In this document: positions 25,706-34,689 of the stretch, one piece after another | How positions within the stretch are numbered: position 1 is the first letter of the stretch | Layout of the letters: every line of letters begins with the position of its first letter | Assembly (NCBI GenBank): GCA_964493425.1 | Contig: CAZBMW010000007.1 | Location: 37,496 to 101,495, forward strand | DNA: 64,000 bases | Source of the DNA: CAYLMG01 sp964493425 | GTDB lineage: Bacteria; Planctomycetota; Phycisphaerae; Sedimentisphaerales; Anaerobacaceae | Reading direction: 5' to 3' | The notes under the pieces: generated by a model | Databases searched by the model: none | Told to the model about the DNA's origin: nothing | What the model saw: only the letters and a program-made list of their open reading frames with translations | Made by a program: the position numbers and the translations under genes

Positions 25706-26695
25706 ATGAAATCCTGCTATACGAAGAAATTGTCCGTGTTTTTTTGTGTTTTTATGGTTGTTTTTCCAGCGATAGCGACGTTTGCCGATAAGGTTGTGCT
25801 GAAGAAAGGCCAGCTTCTGACAGGTGATATTCTGGCTGAAAAGCAGTCGGAGCTGATAATGGACGTGGGTGTTGAAATTCTGATAATACCCAAAAGCAAA
25901 ATCCTTGAGTACGAATACACTAACACGTATCTGCTGGAGGAGCCGAACAGAACGGATGCTGATGAGCAGAAGTCTGCAGAGCAGCTTTATACCGTCACTA
26001 CCAGGCAGAAAACTTCTATTGAAAAGTGCGTTGAGATGGTTTCAGAAGCGGTTGTAAAGGTTTCGACGCCTGCGGGGCTGGGCTCCGGTTTTTTTATCAA
26101 TAAGGATGGTTATCTTATAACCAATTATCATGTCATAGAAAAAGAGACGAGGATTGAGGTTACCGTTTTTGTCAAGGCCAAGGACGGCTTTGAGAAAAAG
26201 AAATTCAAGAAGGTTAAGATTGAGGCTATCAATCCTTTTGTGGACCTGGCGTTGTTGAAGGTTGAAGAGCTCGAGGGATTGGAGCTAACTTACGTGCCGT
26301 TTGGTGACAGTGAGAAGATTAAGGTTGGAGAGGAGGTTTTTGCTGTCGGCAACCCGCTTGGTCTGGAGCGGACAGTGACTAATGGCGTGATAAGCACGAA
26401 GAACAGGCCCTTTGAAGGTCTTTTGTATATTCAGACCAATGCCGATATCAATCCGGGCAACTCCGGCGGGCCGCTGTTCAATCTGGCTGGCGAGGTTGTC
26501 GGCGTGACAAATATGGGTTATATTTTTCTTGGCGGGCTTGGTTTTGCAATTCCTGTTAATTATGTAAAACACTTTATCGATAACAGGGAGGCCTTTGCGT
26601 ACGATAAGGACAGCCCGAATACCGGATATAGGTATCTTCAGCCGGACGGGAGGCGAAACAAAGAAAAACCGAAATTTCTAAAAGGCGACAAGTAG
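25706..26695 (+). CDS. Secreted trypsin-like serine protease (HtrA/DegP-type, no PDZ)
   Basis: 329 residues. A signal peptide (residues 1-27) is followed by a small beta domain (~28-70; KVVLKKGQLLTGDILAEKQ) and a chymotrypsin-fold protease. The catalytic His is in GYLITNYHVIEK, Asp in NPFVDLALLKVE and Ser in NPGNSGGPLFN, so the triad is complete. HtrA proteins normally carry one or two PDZ domains; here the protein ends soon after the protease fold (Tyr/Pro/Lys-rich tail), so there is none. A periplasmic quality-control or processing protease is likely. ATG 25706 has AGGAGAG upstream. The gene after it encodes another exported protein and may be cotranscribed. Confidence 0.9.
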   Translation: MKSCYTKKLSVFFCVFMVVFPAIATFADKVVLKKGQLLTGDILAEKQSELIMDVGVEILIIPKSKILEYEYTNTYLLEEPNRTDADEQKSAEQLYTVTTRQKTSIEKCVEMVSEAVVKVSTPAGLGSGFFINKDGYLITNYHVIEKETRIEVTVFVKAKDGFEKKKFKKVKIEAINPFVDLALLKVEELEGLELTYVPFGDSEKIKVGEEVFAVGNPLGLERTVTNGVISTKNRPFEGLLYIQTNADINPGNSGGPLFNLAGEVVGVTNMGYIFLGGLGFAIPVNYVKHFIDNREAFAYDKDSPNTGYRYLQPDGRRNKEKPKFLKGDK

Positions 26696-26776
26696 TAAAC
26701 CGATAAGATAATTGCGGCGAATAGTGATAAAGGCTGCACATCTCTTTTTTTGTGTTTTGTAAAAGGTTGTGGAAAA

Positions 26777-28642
26777 ATGAAAAATGTAAGTAAAGCAGGA
26801 ATTTATTGTTTTTTGTTAGTCTTTTTTTACTGTTTTTCTTTGGTTCAGGCTGCGAGTCCTGAGAAGATCTCTGAAACTCTGCCTCCTGAAACTATTTTGC
26901 TTGTTGAGATCGAAGATTTTGGGCAGCTAAAGGCGCAGTTTGAGAAGACATCTTTATATAAGCTTTATAATGAGCCTGCGATGGCAGCTTTTGTTGAGAA
27001 CGTCAAGGTCAGGCTTAATGAGGGTGTTGAAAAGCTGGATGATAACAATATCTATAAGGCATTTTATGAGGAGGGCATTTTGCCTGATGGCGGATTGGCT
27101 GTTGCGTTAATTGTTAACGAGCAGACTATAAACAACAAGGAAGCTCCGATTCTATGTATCAGTAGTTGGGGCGAGAATGTTGAGAAGGTCAAGGCTATGA
27201 TGAAAAAGCTCGTCGAGAAGAATACTGAGATTGGCGGAGCCTTCAAAGGCAGTGAGGAATATCGGGGCGTTTCGATTGATACTTTAGTCGATGAGGATTC
27301 GGTGGAGTTTTGTTATTGTTTTATCGATGATTGTTTAATAGCTTCTTTTGCAGGTGCAGATGTTATTAAATTTGTTGTTGCCCAGATTAAGGGAGCTGAC
27401 AGTCCAACCCTTGCGGATGATTCTGATTATGTATCTTCCCTTGCGGCTACCGGGCCTTACCGGGATGTTGGTTTGTTTTTGAATATAAAAAAGATTGTTG
27501 ATATGGAAACTGCCGACGACGAAACCGGTCAGACAAAAGACGTTGTAAAGAGACTTGGCTTGGATAACGTAAAGACTTTTTGCTGTTCTTTCGGAGTTGC
27601 GAGGCTGGTGGGCGGTTTTTCCTGCGGCAAGTTTTTTCTTAAGATAGATGGTGATAAAAAAGGCGTTTGCAGGATGCTTGAGCTTGAATCTGCTTCTGTC
27701 AGGGTTCCTCAATTTATTTCCTTTTCGAGTTATTCAGCTTTATTTGTTAACTTAGATATACAATCTGCTTATGATGAGCTTGTTAAGATAGTCAGCAGTT
27801 TTTCACCTCAGACTGCGGCGGTGTTTTATATGCCGCTTTTGCCTGCGAGTGATGATGGTCAGCCCGGCATAGAACTTAAGCGTGATATTTTGGAGCATCT
27901 TGGCTCTCAGATTTTGTTTACCGAGGATATCGACAGGCCTATCACGGATAAGACCGGCGAACCAAGGTGGCTGTTTGCGGTGGCTACGACTAATCCTCGT
28001 GCCCTTGAAAAGTCCCTTTCAACACTCCATAGCAAGCTTATCGCACCGAACAAGCCCGATGCCAGACGTGAACTTCTGGGCCATATAATTTATACAGTTG
28101 ATTTTCCGTCGCTTTTTAGACTTGGTTCTTCTGCCGGTGAAAAGGTACCGATGCAGGAGGCATCAATCCAGCCTGCCAGCCGCGCACCTGCGTTCGCATT
28201 TACCATAACCGAGACACATTTGGTTTTTGGCACCGTTGATGCTGCTGAGCAGGCTATACGTACGTTAGAGGACAACTCTGCGGAGTCTGTTGTATCGTCG
28301 AACTGGTTTAATGTAGCAAAATCGGCAGTGCCATCTGTTGTTGGGCTGGCTGCTCTCGAAGATGGAGTTACCTCTGCTGAAATACTCTGGCAGGGACTTA
28401 AAAAGATGGCTGAAGAGAAAAGCAAATCCGGAGGCGGTCGGCCGGAAGTTTCGGTAGGACTTGGAGTGGACCGTGGTTTAATTCCTCGCCCGTTTGTGAA
28501 GCAAAGCGAACTTGTTGATTTCGGACTTTTACCTCAGTTTGATGTTGTTCGCAAGTATTTCAGCCTATCTGCTTTTTACGGTGTCAGCAGGCCGGACGGC
28601 TTTTTCTTTGAGGCAAAAGAAGTTGCTGCTCCCCAAGAATAA
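26777..28642 (+). CDS. Large exported protein, DUF3352-like, unknown function
   Basis: 621 residues with a signal peptide (AGIYCFLLVFFYCFSLVQA). The mature start ISETLPPETILLVEIEDFGQLKAQFEKT has the pattern, seen in DUF3352-type exported proteins, of 'the price of having a value' beta strands followed by a helix. Similar strand-helix units recur, for example SLRLGSSAGEKVP and FAFTITETHLVFGTVDAAEQ near ~480-500. No catalytic motif is visible. ATG 26777 gives a normal signal peptide; the alternative TTG at 26750 would add nine residues and has no ribosome site. It follows the secreted protease by 81 bases. Confidence 0.8.
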   Translation: MKNVSKAGIYCFLLVFFYCFSLVQAASPEKISETLPPETILLVEIEDFGQLKAQFEKTSLYKLYNEPAMAAFVENVKVRLNEGVEKLDDNNIYKAFYEEGILPDGGLAVALIVNEQTINNKEAPILCISSWGENVEKVKAMMKKLVEKNTEIGGAFKGSEEYRGVSIDTLVDEDSVEFCYCFIDDCLIASFAGADVIKFVVAQIKGADSPTLADDSDYVSSLAATGPYRDVGLFLNIKKIVDMETADDETGQTKDVVKRLGLDNVKTFCCSFGVARLVGGFSCGKFFLKIDGDKKGVCRMLELESASVRVPQFISFSSYSALFVNLDIQSAYDELVKIVSSFSPQTAAVFYMPLLPASDDGQPGIELKRDILEHLGSQILFTEDIDRPITDKTGEPRWLFAVATTNPRALEKSLSTLHSKLIAPNKPDARRELLGHIIYTVDFPSLFRLGSSAGEKVPMQEASIQPASRAPAFAFTITETHLVFGTVDAAEQAIRTLEDNSAESVVSSNWFNVAKSAVPSVVGLAALEDGVTSAEILWQGLKKMAEEKSKSGGGRPEVSVGLGVDRGLIPRPFVKQSELVDFGLLPQFDVVRKYFSLSAFYGVSRPDGFFFEAKEVAAPQE

Positions 28643-28685
28643 ATAAGCTGGTTTTTGGATTGGCAGCAACGGCGCCTGTTTCGAT

Positions 28686-29561
28686 TCAATGAATTACTTT
28701 GTTTAGCGGATATGTGATGATGCCGGACGCGCCTGCGCGTTTCAGAGCGGGCACAAGCGAGCGTTCAAGCTGTTCATCAATAATCACTTCGACGGCTACG
28801 TAATCCGAGTCGGCCAGGCTCGATACGGTAGGGCTTTTTTCCGCAGGCAGGATTTTTACTACTGATTGCAGGTCATTTTTTTTGACGTTCATTTTCAGGC
28901 CGACTTTGGAGCGAGCGTCGATGGCAGCTTTCAGCAGGATTGCGATGTTTTCTATTTTTTCTCGTTTGAACTTGTCCGACCAGGCTTGTTTATTTGCGAT
29001 AAGTCTTGTCGTTGAGGTTATGATGGTGTCGATTACCTTAAGGTTGTTTGCTCGAAGTGATGAGCCTGTTTCAGTAAGTTCAACGATGGCATCGACAAGG
29101 CGTGCTTTTATTTCTGTTGCCCCCCAGCTGAACTCTACCTTAACATTAATATTTTTATCGGCGAAATATTTTTTGGTGACATTGACCAGCTCAGTTGCAA
29201 TTATTTTTCCCTCAAGTTGTTCGGGCTTTTTTATTTTTGATTCATTTGGGACGGCCAGGACCCATCTTGCGGGCTTGCTTGTCGATTTACTGTAGGGCAG
29301 TTCTGCGACTTCGATTATATCTGAGCCGTTTTCCATTATCCAGTCGTGTCCTGTGATTGCGGCGTCGAGGGCACCGTCTTCGACGTATCTGCTTATCTCC
29401 TGTGCCCGCAGGCAGACCGGACGGATTTGCTCATCATTAATGCTCGGCATATAGCTTCGCTCGGTGTCCGAAATGTTGAAACCTGCGCGGTTGAAAAGCT
29501 GGATGGTCGCTTTTTGCAGGCTGCCCGCCGGAATGCCAAGTTTTAGTATCTTTTCTGACAT
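28686..29561 (-). CDS. hisG: ATP phosphoribosyltransferase (long form)
   Basis: 291 residues, the long HisG that carries its own C-terminal ACT-like regulatory domain and does not need HisZ. Catalytic features are LGIPAGSLQKATIQLFNRAG at the start, DAAITGHDWIMENG and the PRPP-binding loop in VDAIVELTETGSSLRANNL. The regulatory domain (~215-291) includes KSPTVSSLADSDYVAVEVII. It catalyses the first, feedback-inhibited step of histidine synthesis. No other his genes are nearby. It is convergent with the exported protein ending at 28642. Confidence 0.96.
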   Translation of the reverse strand: MSEKILKLGIPAGSLQKATIQLFNRAGFNISDTERSYMPSINDEQIRPVCLRAQEISRYVEDGALDAAITGHDWIMENGSDIIEVAELPYSKSTSKPARWVLAVPNESKIKKPEQLEGKIIATELVNVTKKYFADKNINVKVEFSWGATEIKARLVDAIVELTETGSSLRANNLKVIDTIITSTTRLIANKQAWSDKFKREKIENIAILLKAAIDARSKVGLKMNVKKNDLQSVVKILPAEKSPTVSSLADSDYVAVEVIIDEQLERSLVPALKRAGASGIITYPLNKVIH

Positions 29562-29629
29562 TTGATTTTACCCTATTATTTATCGAACTTTTTTTAAGTT
29601 AAACCGTTTATTATAAGCAGCGGAGGTTT

Positions 29630-30316
29630 TTATTTTCTTTTAGTTGTTTTCTTTGATTTTGTTTTTTTCTTTTTTCTTTTTTTAGTTCTTTTTTTTGTTT
29701 TTTCTTTCTTTTTGTCGGATTCACTTTCCTGTCGCAGCAGAGTGTAGAAATAGTAGCCGTTTTTGGCGGCGATTTGTCTGGAAAGAAAGCCTTCTATTTG
29801 CTGGTGGTCGGCCTGGGGATGGACAAGCTGTTCGTTTCTGAGCAGTTCTATCATTTTTTCTGTCAGTGGTATGGCGTGTCCGCCCAAGGCAGTAAGCATG
29901 CAGAAATCGACTATGAAAGGGCTGGCGCCGCTTATCTGGCTGAGCGCTTCTTTGGCTGGCCGTTTACCGATTTTCTTAAGGTCGTGCAGGCTGACGGTAT
30001 TATATTTTTCAAAAATGGCTCTGAGGGCGGTCTTCAGCCTCAGGGAAATCTCCCTTGTGGTCGGATTATCTTCACCCAGCATTTCTATAATTTCCTCCGG
30101 CCTTGAAACTCTCAGGTCGTTCAGGTCGACGAAGTACTCGTTGAATTTTTTGGTGGCTGTTTGAGCCTGCTTGTGTGTGATTTTTTCGCTTATGATTGCA
30201 TAAACAAGTGCTTCTGCCGGTTCGTCATAGGCAGTTTTTTCTTGTTTTGGATATTTTCTTTTCAGTGACCGAAACAGTTTCTGTATTTTTTTGGAGTATT
30301 CTTTGCTGTTTTTCAT
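29630..30316 (-). CDS. Degenerate endonuclease III (HhH-GPD) paralogue with Lys-rich tail
   Basis: 228 residues. Residues ~1-185 follow the HhH-GPD glycosylase fold (AEALVYAIISEKITHKQAQT aligns with the Nth region LLIATILSAQCTDVRVNMVT). The hairpin normally reading LPGVGRKTA is ISGASPFIV, so the catalytic Lys is lost. The catalytic Asp region VDTHV is IPLTEK. The four FeS-cluster cysteines are absent. The last ~30 residues are almost pure Lys/Thr/Arg and could bind nucleic acid. It probably binds rather than cuts DNA or RNA. ATG 30316 has GGGAG five bases upstream. It sits behind rbfA in the nusA-infB-rbfA operon. A canonical nth is at 51931. Confidence 0.82.
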   Translation of the reverse strand: MKNSKEYSKKIQKLFRSLKRKYPKQEKTAYDEPAEALVYAIISEKITHKQAQTATKKFNEYFVDLNDLRVSRPEEIIEMLGEDNPTTREISLRLKTALRAIFEKYNTVSLHDLKKIGKRPAKEALSQISGASPFIVDFCMLTALGGHAIPLTEKMIELLRNEQLVHPQADHQQIEGFLSRQIAAKNGYYFYTLLRQESESDKKKEKTKKRTKKRKKKKTKSKKTTKRK

Positions 30317-30382
30317 CCTTGCTCCCGGCAGCATATCGCATTTAACAGTTTTTCATCAGCAGCTTTTTTTAACATACGGTTT

Positions 30383-30751
30383 TTATTGTTCTTTTTTCTC
30401 CAGCTCACTTGCGGCTTCATCGATGAGTCTCATAGTTTCGAGTGTTTTCTTGAATTTATCGTCCTTGAAGAAGTGCAGGACGGGGCAAAACTTACTTTTC
30501 ATATTGTCAGCAAGCAGCGACTGTATTTTGAATTTTGCGTGCTCTATTGCGGCAAAGGTTTTGTTTTGTTCAGCCACATCGCCGCCGAAGATGCTTAAGT
30601 ATACATTGGCAGATTTCAGGTCTGCTGTCATCTCTACCCTCGTGATGCTTACAAATCCGACGATGCGCGGGTCGCCAAGGTGATTAGAGATAACGTCGCT
30701 GACCACCTCTTTGACCACTCGAGAGACCTTTTCTTGTCTTCGTGTCGGCAT
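30383..30751 (-). CDS. rbfA: Ribosome-binding factor A
   Basis: 122 residues, the normal RbfA length. The KH-like fold includes the start TRRQEKVSRVVKEVVSDVI, LGDPRIVGFVSITRVEMTAD and the AXG-like kink region near ADNMKSKFCPVLHFFKDD. RbfA helps mature the 16S rRNA 5' end of the small subunit, notably in the cold. It follows infB by 46 bases in the conserved nusA-infB-rbfA order. Confidence 0.95.
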   Translation of the reverse strand: MPTRRQEKVSRVVKEVVSDVISNHLGDPRIVGFVSITRVEMTADLKSANVYLSIFGGDVAEQNKTFAAIEHAKFKIQSLLADNMKSKFCPVLHFFKDDKFKKTLETMRLIDEAASELEKKEQ

Positions 30752-30797
30752 AATAGTCTTTGCCCTGCACCATCTTTTCTGATTATAGATTAACCTC

Positions 30798-33380
30798 TCA
30801 AAGCGTTCTTGCCACTTCTACGATTTCGTAGAACTCGAGCACGTCATCAACTTTGACGTCGTCGAATTTTGCAATTTTTATTCCGCAATCCATACCGGCC
30901 TTTACTTCCCTGACGTCATCTTTGAAGTGTTTGAGCGATTCAATGGTCAGTTCGTCTCTTGTTATGACGTTGTTTCTTATGAGTCTTATTTTTGCATTTT
31001 TTCTGACGAAGCCGTCATTGACGTGACAGCCGGCAATTGTTCCAAGCCTTGAGACTCTGAAGGTTTCTCTTATGGTAGCTCTGCCGATTGTTTTTTCTTT
31101 TTGGTCGGGTTCTAACATACCTTCCATTGATTTTTTGAGGTCTTCAGTTATCCTGTAGATTATATTATAGAATCTGATTTCGACGCCTTTTTCGTCAGCG
31201 ATTTTTTTGACCCTCTCGTCAGCGGTGACGTTGAATCCTATTATAATGGCGTTTGAGGCTTCTGCGAGAACGACATCGCCTTCAGTTATACCCCCTGGAG
31301 AGGCGTGGATGATTTTTATTTTTACTTCCTCTGTACTTAATTCCGTGAGGTATTTTATCAGGACATTGACCGAACCCTGGACATCGGCGCGAATGATAAT
31401 GTTGAGCTCCTTGACGTTTCCGGCTTCAATCTGGCTGAACAGGTTGTCGAGAGTTATCTGTGTTCTTCTTGTGAGCATATTCATTCTTGAGCGGCTTTGG
31501 TTTTCGTCGGCTGCAGTCTTGGCTTTTACCAGGTCGTTGCCAAGGCAATAAAATTTGTTGCCTGCCTGCGGCACGCCGTTGAGCCCTGTTATCTCGACCG
31601 GCATTGAGGGTATTGCCGTTTTAATGTTTTTGCCGAAGCTATCTTTTATGTTTTTGACTTTTCCGTAGGTGGCGCCTGCGAGGACGACGCTGCCTTTGCT
31701 GAGCTGACCTTCTTTTAGCAGCAGCGTGGCTACAGCGCCTCGTGTAGGTGACATTTTCGCCTCGACGACCCATCCGGTTGCGGGTATTGTGTCGTCGGCC
31801 TTGAGGTCGAGTACCTGGCGTATATAATCGATATGCTCGAGCAAATCGTTGATTCCCTGTCCTGTGATGGCGCTTGTTTTTACGATGTCAGTTTCGCCGC
31901 CCCATTCTACAGGCGTGAGGTCGTACTCAGCCAACTGGGCGTAGATGCGGTTTGTGTCTACGCCGGGCAGGTCTATTTTATTTAGGGCTACTATAACCGG
32001 TACGTTAGCCGCCTTGCTGTGTGCGATTGCCTCAATTGTTTGGGGCATTACACCATCGTCGGCAGCGATAACGAGGACTACGACGTCGGTCATATTGGCG
32101 CCTCTTGCGCGCATCTCGGTAAAGGCCTCGTGTCCCGGGGTATCGAGAAAAGTTACTTTACTGTTGCCGATGTCGACCTGGTATGCTCCGATATGCTGAG
32201 TGATTCCTCCGGCCTCGCTGGCTGTTATCGTTGTTGACCGTATTTTATCGAGAAGGCTTGTCTTGCCGTGGTCTACGTGGCCGAGCATAGTCGCCACAAC
32301 GGGTCGTGGTTCAAGACTTTTTCGCTCGTACTGTTCGAACTGCTGTGCGATTTGTTCTTCAATGGTGCCTTTATATTCAATCGTCAGTTCGCATCCGAAA
32401 TCCATAGCCACCAATTCTGCAACCTCGTTGCTTAATACCTCATTGGCAGTTGCCATTATTCCCTGTTCTATCAACTTGCTTATGATGTCAGTAGATTTGA
32501 TGCCGATAGCTGCGGATAGGTCCTTGATTGAGACAGGTTCACTTACGATAGCTTTTGTAGGTCTTACTACAGCAGGAGCCTGTAGCTGGGCTCTGGTTTC
32601 GATTTTCCTTACAGGTCTAAGGCGTAATCTTTCACCGCCTGCGGCGTCAAGTCTTGCGCGTCTTTCTTCAATGTCCCTTTGTCGCCGGATTGTTAGATAT
32701 TTGAGCTTTTTTGACTCTTCCTGATAAGAATCATCTCTGCCGCGTCTTTGTGTTCTGTCTTTTCTTCGGTGCGGGTATTTTCTTGCCTCTCTTGGCCTTT
32801 GACCAAGCCCAAATCGCTCATCTTTATATTCATCTGCTATAAGCGGTTCGGTTACCGGCTTATCGTATTTGATGCGTGGTTTGGGCTTTGGGGTGACCAG
32901 AGACTCTGCCTGTTCGACACGTATAACCGTGGGGCCGGCCAGTATTGCCGGCTTGGGTTTTTTAAGTTTTGGGCCTGCGGGTTTGACAGGTTTAGGTTTC
33001 GGTGGTTTTTTGAGTTTCGTAATTGTTTTTTCTTTTGGTTTTGTCGGTTTTTCTTCGATTATTGCAGCCGCCTTAGCGGTTTTGTCCGTTGGTTTTTTCT
33101 TTGGTTTGGGCTTTTTGGCTTTTGCCTTCTTTTTTGCGGCTGGTTTTTTCTTCTTTTTCTTTTTGATTCGTACCTTCTTTAGGTTTACCCTTTCAGCAGT
33201 TTCGACTGACGTAATGTGTTCGCCCTCGCTGAACCATTCACGTATAGTGGCTGCAAGTCCGGCTGAGATTGTTGACATATGGTTCTTGACGTCGAGGCCT
33301 TCGTCTTGGCATTTTTTGACGATTGCCGTGCTTTTTACGCCAAGCTCTTTTGCCAAAATGTAAACTCTTGTAGTAGCCAG
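30798..33380 (-). CDS. infB: Translation initiation factor IF-2, probable CTG start
   Basis: 860 residues. An N-terminal IF2-N domain (TTRVYILAKELGVKSTAIVK) is followed by a long Lys/Pro/Ala-rich linker (~70-150), a second IF2-N-like module (~285-335) and the GTPase domain. The latter has GHVDHGKTSLLDKI, DTPGHEAF and NKID, then domains II-IV that bind fMet-tRNA. The open reading frame has no ATG/GTG before TTG 33356, and starting there would cut into the conserved RVYILAKELG. In frame, CTG at 33378-33380 is preceded five bases upstream by AGGAG (33390-33386) and yields the expected start MATTRVYILAKELG, so I choose CTG. The start codon is the only uncertainty. Confidence 0.93.
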   Translation of the reverse strand: MATTRVYILAKELGVKSTAIVKKCQDEGLDVKNHMSTISAGLAATIREWFSEGEHITSVETAERVNLKKVRIKKKKKKKPAAKKKAKAKKPKPKKKPTDKTAKAAAIIEEKPTKPKEKTITKLKKPPKPKPVKPAGPKLKKPKPAILAGPTVIRVEQAESLVTPKPKPRIKYDKPVTEPLIADEYKDERFGLGQRPREARKYPHRRKDRTQRRGRDDSYQEESKKLKYLTIRRQRDIEERRARLDAAGGERLRLRPVRKIETRAQLQAPAVVRPTKAIVSEPVSIKDLSAAIGIKSTDIISKLIEQGIMATANEVLSNEVAELVAMDFGCELTIEYKGTIEEQIAQQFEQYERKSLEPRPVVATMLGHVDHGKTSLLDKIRSTTITASEAGGITQHIGAYQVDIGNSKVTFLDTPGHEAFTEMRARGANMTDVVVLVIAADDGVMPQTIEAIAHSKAANVPVIVALNKIDLPGVDTNRIYAQLAEYDLTPVEWGGETDIVKTSAITGQGINDLLEHIDYIRQVLDLKADDTIPATGWVVEAKMSPTRGAVATLLLKEGQLSKGSVVLAGATYGKVKNIKDSFGKNIKTAIPSMPVEITGLNGVPQAGNKFYCLGNDLVKAKTAADENQSRSRMNMLTRRTQITLDNLFSQIEAGNVKELNIIIRADVQGSVNVLIKYLTELSTEEVKIKIIHASPGGITEGDVVLAEASNAIIIGFNVTADERVKKIADEKGVEIRFYNIIYRITEDLKKSMEGMLEPDQKEKTIGRATIRETFRVSRLGTIAGCHVNDGFVRKNAKIRLIRNNVITRDELTIESLKHFKDDVREVKAGMDCGIKIAKFDDVKVDDVLEFYEIVEVARTL

Positions 33381-33410
33381 AAAGACTCCTTTATTTTTAG
33401 TTCCGCGAGA

Positions 33411-34631
33411 TTACTTTTTATTTTCTGCTGACTCCGCCTGTTGTTTTAGCAGGTTTTCGGCTTTGTTTTGCCTTGATTCTGCCGCCAGTTGCTTGGCATG
33501 CTCGGCTGCTGAGCCGACAAGCTGTTCAGCAAGAGTCGCTTCGATATTAAGCTCTTTAACCAACGGCTCGGTTCCGACATCCTCAAGGTCAGGAACGGAT
33601 ATTATTCCGAGGGCAATAAGCTTATCAATTATCATATCATCGGCGTTTTTTACGTTTTTTACACATTCAGTCAATTGTTCGATACTCTGGTTATATTCTT
33701 CGGGTGTCAGTATATCGATATCCCATCCTGTCAGTCTTGCTGCCAGGCGGACGTTCTGGCCATGCTTTCCGATGGCAAGGCTTAGTTGGTCGTTATCCAC
33801 TACCACGGTTGCTCTGCCCAGTTCAAAACACAGGGCAATTTCGCTGACTCTTGCCGGCATAAGTCCATTTGTTATAAGGACCTGTGACGAGTCGCTCCAG
33901 CGGACGATGTCTATTTTTTCGCCCCCGAGCTCGTCGACTATATTTTTGATTCTGCTGCCCCGAACTCCGACGCAGGCACCGACGGGGTCAACTCTGTCGT
34001 CATTTGAAGCAACTGCGACCTTTGTTCGGTAGCCGGCTTCGCGTGCTAGGGCCCGGATTTCGATGATATTTTCGACAATCTCGGGCACCTCAAGCTCAAA
34101 GAGTCTTCTGATGAATTCAGGATGGGTTCTGGAAAGGATGATTTTTACCTGGTTGGAGACTTCTTTGACGTCGAGTATCAGGCACTGTATTCTTTCACCC
34201 GGCCTATGAGTCTGGCCGGCTATCTGCTCGGTTTTTGGCAAAAAGCCTTCTGTGCGATGATTCAGGCTGACAATAAGCGTGCCGCTTTCGTAGCGGACGA
34301 CAGTTCCACTTATGATTTCATTTTTCCTCTGAACGAACTCGGCATAGATGCTGTCTCTTTCATCGGCTCTGATTTTTTGTATCATAATTTGCTTTGCGGC
34401 TTGTGCCGGTATTCGCCCGAGCTGTTTAATATCTATCTGCTTTCCGTTTTTGTAAGCAGTAATATCGCCTGATTCGCGGTCGATGTGAACGTCTATATCG
34501 CTGTCGGGCTCGCCGAAGTGCTTTCTTGCTGCGGAGACCATCGCCTCCTCGAGGTCTGTGAAAATCGATTCTTTGTCTATTTTTCTGTCACGAGCGATAT
34601 TGTCGACTATTCTTATGAGTTCCGGATTCAT
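33411..34631 (-). CDS. nusA: Transcription termination/antitermination factor NusA
   Basis: 406 residues: the RNA-polymerase-binding N-domain (ELIRIVDNIARDRKIDKESI), an S1 domain (~135-200; ISGTVVRYESGTLIVSL), then two KH domains (VGACVGVRGSRIKNIVDELG and LSLAIGKHGQNVRLAARLTG). A short helical C-terminus (~340-406) ends in Gln/Ala/Glu-rich sequence. It controls pausing, termination and antitermination. It heads the nusA-infB-rbfA operon; rimP, normally upstream, is missing here and replaced by a non-coding stretch with an intrinsic terminator. infB starts 30 bases after the nusA stop. Confidence 0.96.
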   Translation of the reverse strand: MNPELIRIVDNIARDRKIDKESIFTDLEEAMVSAARKHFGEPDSDIDVHIDRESGDITAYKNGKQIDIKQLGRIPAQAAKQIMIQKIRADERDSIYAEFVQRKNEIISGTVVRYESGTLIVSLNHRTEGFLPKTEQIAGQTHRPGERIQCLILDVKEVSNQVKIILSRTHPEFIRRLFELEVPEIVENIIEIRALAREAGYRTKVAVASNDDRVDPVGACVGVRGSRIKNIVDELGGEKIDIVRWSDSSQVLITNGLMPARVSEIALCFELGRATVVVDNDQLSLAIGKHGQNVRLAARLTGWDIDILTPEEYNQSIEQLTECVKNVKNADDMIIDKLIALGIISVPDLEDVGTEPLVKELNIEATLAEQLVGSAAEHAKQLAAESRQNKAENLLKQQAESAENKK

Positions 34632-34660
34632 ATTTTTTTGTCGTCCTTAAGTTAAACAAA

Positions 34661-34689
34661 AAAGTGGAAACTTAAACAGTTTCCACTTT
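34661..34689 (-). terminator. Intrinsic terminator just upstream of nusA
   Basis: AAAGTGGAAAC (34661-34671) pairs perfectly with GTTTCCACTTT (34679-34689) around a 7-base loop. Read on the minus strand it is followed by a T-run, so RNAs made from further upstream would end just before nusA. It is therefore either the 3' end of a separate RNA or a regulated leader terminator. Confidence 0.88.
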
